From Spirochaetaceae bacterium (lineage in GTDB: Bacteria > Spirochaetota > Spirochaetia > Treponematales > Treponemataceae): a stretch of DNA of 5,639 nucleotides. This document shows, piece by piece, positions 1 through 4,437 of this stretch (positions are counted from its first letter, which is position 1; each line of letters opens with the position of its first letter). The notes beneath the pieces were generated by a model, which was not told the origin of the DNA, ran no database searches, and saw nothing but the letters and a program-made list of their open reading frames with translations. Position numbers and translations under genes: made by a program. The stretch spans positions 1 to 5,639 of the forward strand of contig JAITWB010000126.1 of NCBI GenBank assembly GCA_031285525.1, given 5' to 3'.

Positions 1-1
1 A

Positions 2-298
2 TCCCAGCAGCAGACTCACCTTCAGCAGGGGGTTCAGTTAAAAAACGCCATACAGCAGGATGAATTGCAAAAGAAGGATAGTCTCAAGAAAGAGGCTGTC
101 GGAGAGACGGGAAAGCTCGAAACAGGTCCGGTTAGGGTAAAAGACCGCAAGGGTTCCTCCGGGGATGGCGCTTCTGGAAGCCGGAGGGGTGATTCCGGTG
201 AGGATTCTGCCGAAGAGACAGAGGCCTTCTCTGGGGGTGCAAAAACTGCTGTATATACCGATCCCTCTTTGGGAAACCACATAGATATTTCAGGGTAG
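2..298 (+). CDS. 3' end of an unrecognised hydrophilic protein (5' partial)
   Basis: The frame is open from position 2 to the TAG at 296-298, giving about 98 residues; the true start lies outside the window. I do not recognise the family. The visible part begins Gln-rich (QQQTHLQQG, then LKNAIQQDELQKK), continues through Lys/Glu-rich and Gly/Ser/Asp/Glu-rich low-complexity sequence that is probably disordered, and ends in a more ordered-looking tail, TAVYTDPSLGNHIDISG. No membrane segment or signal peptide is visible in this portion. The stop codon is 4 bp from the next start, so the two genes are very likely co-transcribed and translationally coupled. A UUG at 65 opens the same frame but is not a credible start, because coding sequence clearly continues upstream of it. 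That this is a real gene is supported by the tight junction with the following gene; its function is unknown. Confidence 0.7.
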   Translation, partial: SQQQTHLQQGVQLKNAIQQDELQKKDSLKKEAVGETGKLETGPVRVKDRKGSSGDGASGSRRGDSGEDSAEETEAFSGGAKTAVYTDPSLGNHIDISG

Positions 299-302
299 CA
301 TG

Positions 303-941
303 ATGACTGCAGAGACGATACTTGTTTTGGTTCTCGGACTCGTGAATATAGGACTCTGGATAGTCTTTTTTCTTTTTTTTCGCTCCCGATTTTCCCCTTC
401 TTCTATTCTGAGGGAGATACGTATTGAAGTTGATAAGCTGGTAACCGAGATAAGCCGGGAGGCCGACCGGGATATTGCCCTTATTGAGGGACGAATCAGA
501 GGACTTAAAGCCCTTGTCGAAGAAGCGGATAAACGGATACTTTTGGCGGATAAGGAGTCCCGCCGCCGTGTATCAGATGAAAAGGTGTACACCGAGGTTG
601 CTACGGCTTCTTCGATGCCGCCGGATTCTGTGATGCCGCCGGCTCCTGTGGTTCCGGTGGAAGAGGCGCTCTCTCGGTATCGCAGAACCGGGAGAGCTGA
701 TGGAAGTAATCCTTCGCCGGCAGAAAAAGGGGAAAGTTCGTCACCTTCCTCAGAAGTCTCTTCTCCGGAGATGCCGGAAGTAGTCCGAGCGGCTCAGATG
801 GTGACTCCTAAGGTTCCTGTTAGGGATCAGGTGATTTACCTTGCCAGAACAGGCTTCCCCGCCGAGATGATAGCGGAACGGCTCTCTCTTACCGTCGGTG
901 AGGTTGAGCTGACTATAGCCCTCTACGCCGGGGAAGTCTAA
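303..941 (+). CDS. Membrane-anchored coiled-coil protein with C-terminal helix-turn-helix (DUF6115/DUF2802-like)
   Basis: About 212 residues (numbering here starts from the ATG at 300). Residues 7-27 form one hydrophobic N-terminal membrane segment (ILVLVLGLVNIGLW then IVFFLFF), followed by Arg residues that place the rest in the cytoplasm. Residues 34-95 are charged and heptad-like, a probable coiled coil. Residues 100-172 are a Pro/Ser/Glu-rich linker. Residues 173-210 resemble a small helix-turn-helix (RDQVIYLARTG, AEMIAERLSL, GEVELTIAL) like the C-terminus of DUF6115/DUF2802 proteins. ATG occurs at both 300 and 303; AGGG at 292-295 is 4 nt from the first and 7 nt from the second, so I prefer 303. 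It follows the preceding gene after 4 bp. Proteins of this architecture are, from memory, often found next to motility genes (sigD/fliA operons); whether that holds here cannot be seen. Molecular function is unknown, and a DNA-binding role for the helix-turn-helix is unproven. Confidence 0.85.
   Translation: MTAETILVLVLGLVNIGLWIVFFLFFRSRFSPSSILREIRIEVDKLVTEISREADRDIALIEGRIRGLKALVEEADKRILLADKESRRRVSDEKVYTEVATASSMPPDSVMPPAPVVPVEEALSRYRRTGRADGSNPSPAEKGESSSPSSEVSSPEMPEVVRAAQMVTPKVPVRDQVIYLARTGFPAEMIAERLSLTVGEVELTIALYAGEV
615..650 (+). repeat. Tandem 18-bp duplication in the linker of the membrane-anchored protein
   Basis: Two adjacent 18-bp units (615-632 and 633-650) match at 16 of 18 positions and encode MPPDSV followed by MPPAPV. 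The unit is a multiple of three, so the frame is kept. It sits in the Pro-rich disordered linker between the coiled coil and the C-terminal helix-turn-helix, where repeat-length change would be tolerated. It probably arose by slippage. Confidence 0.7.
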
Positions 942-965
942 TACATTATTACGGTTACAGGTTGC

Positions 966-1856
966 TTACAGCTGCACCCGTAGACCTGCACTGGCGCCCC
1001 AAACTTGAGTGATGAAGTTATAGGAACCGGCGAGGTTCAGCTTTACCAAAAAGATATTGAGCGATACGCCTCCAAAGACCTGTCCGCTTACTTTGAATTC
1101 CGCTTCCTCATAAGAACCTTTCTTGTCATAGTCTACCAAGTCGAGGATGGAAGTTGCGTATGCCCAGTTCCCTTCGGTTTTTGATACCAACAGACGGGCG
1201 CCGATGTAGGGTGTTATGAATATAATTGATTTGGAAAGCTGCGCCGTAAGGGCAAATACATGGGATTTATAATCCACCGAGGTATCAAAGTTGCTTCCGC
1301 TGAACCCGAAATCTCCTGAAATATAGGTATACCCGAATCCGATAGAGAGATTTGGTTTTATCAGCCCCTGCTCGATGATAGCATACCGGATATCTCCCCC
1401 TGCCATGGTATATTTGTAGTTGAGCCCCAGACCGAAGAGGTCGGCGGCATCCAGATATGCGAATTTGACCCCCAGATCAAAAGGAAGGAACAGACCTCCG
1501 ATACGAGCTTCGGCAGCCCATGCGGGAAGTACGAATTCGTTATCCCTTTTCGGCAGGGAAACAGGGGCTATGCCCATCTCGGCGAGAGCTTCATTAAGTC
1601 CTCTGGTATCAACCTTTGTCACTCCAAAGGATCCGCCTATGCCGAAATGAGGGGGGATTGAGGGGAGTAGTTTGCCGATATAGCCGTCGGACCATGTCCC
1701 GGGCAGAACGGCGGTGTCCGGAATGGTTTTTGCCAAATCGCCGATAAAGGTATCAAATCCGGCTTCGATCTTGCCGGGGCTGCTTAGAATATCAAATGCG
1801 TAACCCGAACCAATGATAATGGCGAATATAGTTACCAGTGAAATATATCTTTTCAT
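966..1856 (-). CDS. Predicted outer-membrane beta-barrel protein with signal peptide
   Basis: A 296-residue protein. Residues 1-20 are a classical Sec signal peptide: MKRY, a hydrophobic core (ISLVTIFAIIIG) and a signal peptidase I-like site SGYA followed by F. There is no lipobox Cys. The mature part has many short alternating-hydrophobicity segments bounded by Gly, Asn and Asp turns, typical of transmembrane beta strands (for example near 71-80, 115-134, 154-163, 168-180, 197-207, 211-224, 252-275 and 283-296). It ends LRVQL rather than in the classical C-terminal Phe. I infer an integral outer-membrane protein of unknown function, perhaps a porin or an adhesin; I do not recognise a named family. 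The start is fixed by AGGAGG (minus strand, 1868-1863) 6 nt upstream of ATG at 1856. An in-frame ATG at 1889 would add 11 residues before the signal peptide and lies upstream of the proposed promoter -10, so it is rejected. The gene converges on its left neighbour and is divergent from cmk. Confidence 0.85.
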   Translation of the reverse strand: MKRYISLVTIFAIIIGSGYAFDILSSPGKIEAGFDTFIGDLAKTIPDTAVLPGTWSDGYIGKLLPSIPPHFGIGGSFGVTKVDTRGLNEALAEMGIAPVSLPKRDNEFVLPAWAAEARIGGLFLPFDLGVKFAYLDAADLFGLGLNYKYTMAGGDIRYAIIEQGLIKPNLSIGFGYTYISGDFGFSGSNFDTSVDYKSHVFALTAQLSKSIIFITPYIGARLLVSKTEGNWAYATSILDLVDYDKKGSYEEAEFKVSGQVFGGVSLNIFLVKLNLAGSYNFITQVWGASAGLRVQL

Positions 1857-1862
1857 GAAAGA

Positions 1863-1868
1863 CCTCCT
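1863..1868 (-). promoter_or_regulatory. Strong Shine-Dalgarno site of the beta-barrel gene
   Basis: On the minus strand this reads AGGAGG, a full match to the anti-Shine-Dalgarno complement, with a 6-nt spacer to the ATG at 1856. It decides the start in favour of the ATG that directly begins the signal peptide. Confidence 0.85.
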
Positions 1869-1879
1869 GAATAGTATAG

Positions 1880-1908
1880 AGTATAGCACTCTGGAATGAC
1901 TATTTCCA
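1880..1908 (-). promoter_or_regulatory. Candidate sigma-70-type promoter of the beta-barrel gene
   Basis: On the minus strand, TGGAAA (1908-1903, 4 of 6 to TTGACA) is followed after 17 bp by TATACT (1885-1880, 5 of 6 to TATAAT). A second TATACT lies just downstream (1878-1873) but has no good -35. Transcription would begin near 1873, leaving a leader of about 17 nt that just holds the Shine-Dalgarno site. The -35 and most of the spacer lie in the inverted repeat at 1888-1912. Consensus matching only. Confidence 0.5.
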
Positions 1909-1912
1909 GAGT
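1888..1912. repeat. Perfect 9-bp inverted repeat between divergent promoters (candidate operator)
   Basis: The arms ACTCTGGAA (1888-1896) and TTCCAGAGT (1904-1912) are exact reverse complements separated by 7 nt (TGACTAT). After a short asymmetric gap a further TAGC/GCTA (1884-1887 with 1916-1919) could extend the pairing. No T-run follows on either strand, so it is not an intrinsic terminator. It overlaps the -35 and spacer of the proposed barrel-gene promoter and ends 12 bp before the proposed cmk -35. This position fits an operator for a dimeric regulator. A role is inferred, not shown. Confidence 0.6.
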
Positions 1913-1924
1913 ACTGCTACCTGC

Positions 1925-1953
1925 TGGACACTATCTTCGCTACCGAGTAATAT
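1925..1953 (+). promoter_or_regulatory. Candidate sigma-70-type promoter of cmk-rpsA
   Basis: TGGACA (1925-1930, 5 of 6 to TTGACA) is followed after exactly 17 bp by TAATAT (1948-1953, 4 of 6 to TATAAT). Transcription would start near 1960, giving a leader of roughly 42 nt before the GTG at 2002. It is the only plausible promoter seen upstream of cmk in the divergent intergenic region. Consensus matching only. Confidence 0.5.
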
Positions 1954-1990
1954 GAAGAAATACGCTTTCCGATTAACGGATATGGTAGAT

Positions 1991-1995
1991 AGGAG
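1991..1995 (+). promoter_or_regulatory. Ribosome-binding site fixing the GTG start of cmk
   Basis: AGGAG sits 6 nt before GTG at 2002. No ATG closer to the P-loop exists in frame, so this site supports the non-ATG start. Confidence 0.8.
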
Positions 1996-2001
1996 TTTTC
2001 T

Positions 2002-2634
2002 GTGGTTGTTGCGATAGATGGTCCTGCAGGATCGGGTAAAAGTACTGTTGCCCGTTTTGTTGCGGAGACGCTGAAGTTTACCTTTATTAATTCCGGCAGT
2101 TTTTATCGAGCTATCACCCTTGCGCTGCTTCGGGCGGGTACGGATTTTTCTGACAGCGCCGCGGTGCTTGCATTGGCGGAGACTCTTTCCCTCTCTTATC
2201 AAGACAGTCACCTCATTCTGAACGGCGAGGACGTGGAGCATCTCTTGCACAGCGATGAGATAGACAGCCGAGCCGCTTCGGTTTCGGCAATTGTTCCTTT
2301 GAGGCATATAGTTAATAGAAATATCCGCACCATTGCAGAAGGGATGTATATTGTCTGTGAAGGACGGGATATGACTACTGTGGTGTTTCCTGATGCACAG
2401 TATAAGTTCTTTCTCGACGCTTCGGTGCAGGCGAGAGCGCTCCGCCGATACAATCAGGGGGTGAGCAGTCTTTCATTGGAGCAAATAGAGGAAAGTATTG
2501 CGAAAAGAGATGAAATTGATAGAAATAAAGAGGAAGGGAGCCTTAAAATCGCACCGGATGCGGTGTATCTGGATACTTCGGACTTGACCTTGCAACAAGT
2601 TTGTGAGATAATTATATGCAAAATTCAACTATAA
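2002..2634 (+). CDS. cmk: Cytidylate kinase (CMP/dCMP kinase)
   Basis: Cytoplasmic enzyme that transfers the ATP gamma-phosphate to CMP or dCMP, giving CDP or dCDP for nucleic-acid synthesis and salvage. 210 residues, slightly short for bacterial Cmk (about 220-230). Visible motifs in order: P-loop GPAGSGKST (7-15); SGSFYR (31-36), equivalent to the nucleotide-binding SG-x-x-YR; an NMP-binding insert around 37-100; EGRDMTTVVFPDA (120-132), the Cmk signature, with Thr125 where Gly is usual; FFLDAS (136-141); the lid RDEID (169-173) followed by RN; and the C-terminal APDAVYLDTSDLTLQQV, the usual Cmk ending. By alignment from memory with E. coli Cmk, the CMP-contacting Ser, Arg, Arg-Asp and lid Arg/Asp residues are retained. 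The GTG start is chosen because AGGAG (1991-1995) lies 6 nt upstream and the P-loop begins right after it, as in the family. First gene of an operon with rpsA, 9 bp away and in the same frame. Confidence 0.97.
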   Translation: MVVAIDGPAGSGKSTVARFVAETLKFTFINSGSFYRAITLALLRAGTDFSDSAAVLALAETLSLSYQDSHLILNGEDVEHLLHSDEIDSRAASVSAIVPLRHIVNRNIRTIAEGMYIVCEGRDMTTVVFPDAQYKFFLDASVQARALRRYNQGVSSLSLEQIEESIAKRDEIDRNKEEGSLKIAPDAVYLDTSDLTLQQVCEIIICKIQL

Positions 2635-2643
2635 GGGTTTAAT

Positions 2644-4362
2644 ATGGAGCAGATGGAAGTGGGAATGGATGAGTCAAAGAACTCCAAGGGCAACATCCAG
2701 ACACAATTACAGGAAGAATATCTGAAGAGTCTCGAATCCTTGGAGGAAGGGCAGCTGGTTGACGGTATTGTTATCCAGGTGACATCCGATCAGGTGTTTC
2801 TCGATGTCGGATATAAGTCCGAAGGTAAAATCCCGATTGCGGAGTTCTCGGAAGTGCCGAAGGTCGGAGATAAGTACAGTGTTGTTCTTATAACCAAAGA
2901 GAACAAACACGGTGAAGTTATCGTTTCTAAGCAGAAGGCTGATGTAAAAGTTTTCTGGAAGAACCTCCGCCAGGCTTTTCAGGATAAAACTCCTGTAGAT
3001 GGTGTCATTGAGAAGACTGTTAAGGGCGGGTTTGATGTTAATCTGACCTGCGATGTACGGGCGTTTTTGCCCATCAGTCAGTCTGACAGTTCAAAGGTTG
3101 AAAAACCGGAGAAATTGATCGGCGTAAAGAGCAAGTTTTATGTAGAGCGCCTCTATTCCGACAACAAAGTGAATGTTGTTGTAAATCGCCGGAAGTATCT
3201 TGAGGAGTCTATCGAGACTAACCGCGAGAATTTCTTTGAGAATATTCAGATCGGTGCTGAAGTTACTGGTGCGGTAAAGAGTTTTACCAGTTTTGGCGCT
3301 TTTATCGATCTGGGCGGCTTTGACGGGCTTTTGCACATTAACGATATGAGCTGGGGACATGTCACCAGACCCAAGGACTTTGTCAAGAAGGGACAGGAGA
3401 TTACTCTCAAGGTTATCCGTCTCGATCCTGAGGAGAAGCGTATCAACCTTTCGTTGAAGCACTTTACCGAAGATCCCTGGCTGCACTTTGAGGAGAAATT
3501 CCACGTTAATGATGTGGTGAAGGGACATGTAACGAAGCTTACCGATTTCGGCGCGTTCATCGAGCTGGAAGAGGGAATCGAAGGTCTCGCACACATCAGC
3601 GAATTCTCTTGGGTTAAGAAGATCAACAAGCCCGAAGACATGGTTAAGATCGGCGATGAAGTCGAATGCATGGTTCTGGGTTACGATATTCAGGCTGGAC
3701 GGGTTTCTCTGGGTCTCAAGCAGGTTACCGATAATCCTTGGGAAGAAATTGCCGAGAAATACCCCGTGGGTATGCGGCTTACCAGAAAGATCGTAAAGGT
3801 AACTAACGCAGGAGCCTTTATCGAGCTTGAAGAAGGTATCGATGGTTTCCTCCATTCAGATGATTTGTCCTGGACAAAGAAGGTAAAGCATCCTTCCAGT
3901 GAACTTCAGGCAGACACCGAGATTGAGGTCGTGGTTATCGAAAACGATCCCGAGAATCGGCGGGTACGGCTTGGCGTAAAGCAGCTTTCGGATGATCCGT
4001 GGCAGCAGTTTATGAGCGCCTACAGACCCGGAGCAACTATTGAGGGTGAAGTTGTTTCTATCACTGATTTTGGTGTATTCCTCCGTGTGGCTGGCGGTAT
4101 CGAGGGGCTTATCAACAAGATGAACCTTTCAGAAAACCGTGACGAACCTTTCGAGGAAGCCATAAAGAGATACAATGTTGGTGACAAGATGACTGTCTCT
4201 GTGGTGGAAGTGAATCCGGAGAAGCAGAAGGTTGCCTTCTCTGTAAGGGATTACAAGAAGAAGATGCAGCGTGAAGAGATTTCTCGTTATATGTCTTCTT
4301 CAGAAGATGAAGATACCGGTACGTATACACTCGGTGACTTCATTAAAGACAAAAAGAACTAA
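2644..4362 (+). CDS. rpsA: 30S ribosomal protein S1, six S1 domains
   Basis: S1 binds mRNA at the 30S platform, unfolding leaders and helping initiation. The product has 572 residues, near the 557 of E. coli S1. Six S1 (OB-fold) repeats are visible at about 34-98, 115-184, 203-273, 288-361, 375-447 and 462-536. Repeats 1-2 are divergent, as expected for the ribosome-docking domains. Repeats 3-6 carry the classical FGAF/GVF, G-x-x-GL-x-H and RV-x-L-x-x-K signatures and are joined by linkers starting DPW, NPW, DPW (278-280, 364-366, 451-453). Repeats 4 and 5 share an identical GAFIELEEGI. An acidic Ser/Glu/Asp stretch (551-557) precedes a C-terminal TLGDFIK tail like that of many bacterial S1 proteins. 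The start at 2644 is supported by AAGGG (2633-2637) 6 nt upstream, which overlaps the cmk stop; ATGs at 2653 and 2668 are alternatives. Probably co-transcribed with cmk and perhaps with the sigma-54 activator downstream, since no terminator follows. Confidence 0.97.
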   Translation: MEQMEVGMDESKNSKGNIQTQLQEEYLKSLESLEEGQLVDGIVIQVTSDQVFLDVGYKSEGKIPIAEFSEVPKVGDKYSVVLITKENKHGEVIVSKQKADVKVFWKNLRQAFQDKTPVDGVIEKTVKGGFDVNLTCDVRAFLPISQSDSSKVEKPEKLIGVKSKFYVERLYSDNKVNVVVNRRKYLEESIETNRENFFENIQIGAEVTGAVKSFTSFGAFIDLGGFDGLLHINDMSWGHVTRPKDFVKKGQEITLKVIRLDPEEKRINLSLKHFTEDPWLHFEEKFHVNDVVKGHVTKLTDFGAFIELEEGIEGLAHISEFSWVKKINKPEDMVKIGDEVECMVLGYDIQAGRVSLGLKQVTDNPWEEIAEKYPVGMRLTRKIVKVTNAGAFIELEEGIDGFLHSDDLSWTKKVKHPSSELQADTEIEVVVIENDPENRRVRLGVKQLSDDPWQQFMSAYRPGATIEGEVVSITDFGVFLRVAGGIEGLINKMNLSENRDEPFEEAIKRYNVGDKMTVSVVEVNPEKQKVAFSVRDYKKKMQREEISRYMSSSEDEDTGTYTLGDFIKDKKN

Positions 4363-4366
4363 CGAT

Positions 4367-4437
4367 TCTCGATGAGTGACAGCATATGACGGCAGCAACT
4401 ATTGTCGATGTAAATAAGCTGAATACACTCATCGAGA
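4367..4437 (+). repeat. Perfect 12-bp inverted repeat bracketing the start of the sigma-54 activator
   Basis: The arms TCTCGATGAGTG (4367-4378) and CACTCATCGAGA (4426-4437) are exact reverse complements separated by 47 nt. Four further pairs, CAGC (4380-4383) with GCTG (4418-4421), can stack inside after a small internal loop. The left arm begins 4 nt after the rpsA stop and contains the only Shine-Dalgarno-like bases (GAGTG, 4374-4378) before the activator ATG at 4386. That ATG falls just inside the loop. The right arm lies in codons 14-18 of the activator. No U-run follows, so it is not a terminator. I infer an mRNA structure that could limit initiation unless a ribosome finishing rpsA opens it; a DNA-binding site is an alternative. 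Confidence 0.6.
4372..4389 (+). other. Five-codon ORF overlapping the activator start (possible leader peptide)
   Basis: ATG AGT GAC AGC ATA TGA encodes MSDSI and its stop overlaps the activator ATG in an ATGA junction (4386-4389). Its own ribosome-binding site is not evident, but it starts only 9 bp after the rpsA stop, within reach of a re-initiating ribosome. It lies across the left arm of the inverted repeat at 4367-4437, so translating it would open that stem. It may be chance; nothing else supports expression. Confidence 0.2.

Noticed and set aside
156..187. CCTCCGG/CCGGAGG 7-bp inverted repeat in the first gene
   Set aside because: It is short, has an 18-nt gap, lies in GC-rich Gly/Ser codons and has no T-run; chance is a sufficient explanation.
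34..282. Minus-strand open frames opposite the first partial gene
   Set aside because: Pro/Ser-rich translation is the mirror of Gly/Glu-rich low-complexity coding; the plus strand couples directly to the next gene.
942..965. Possible shared terminator between the convergent genes
   Set aside because: The 24-bp gap has only an imperfect TTACAG direct repeat (extending to 969) and no stem followed by a T-run on either strand.
1740..1747. GCCGATAA, matching the sigma-28 (FliA) -10 consensus
   Set aside because: It lies inside the barrel gene on the opposite strand, and the bases 15 nt upstream (GAAT, 1721-1724) do not match TAAA; no gene follows in that direction.
3091..3855. 254-codon open frame on the minus strand inside rpsA
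   Set aside because: It is fully antisense to six-domain S1, has no recognisable motif or ribosome-binding site, and its openness follows from the codon bias of rpsA.
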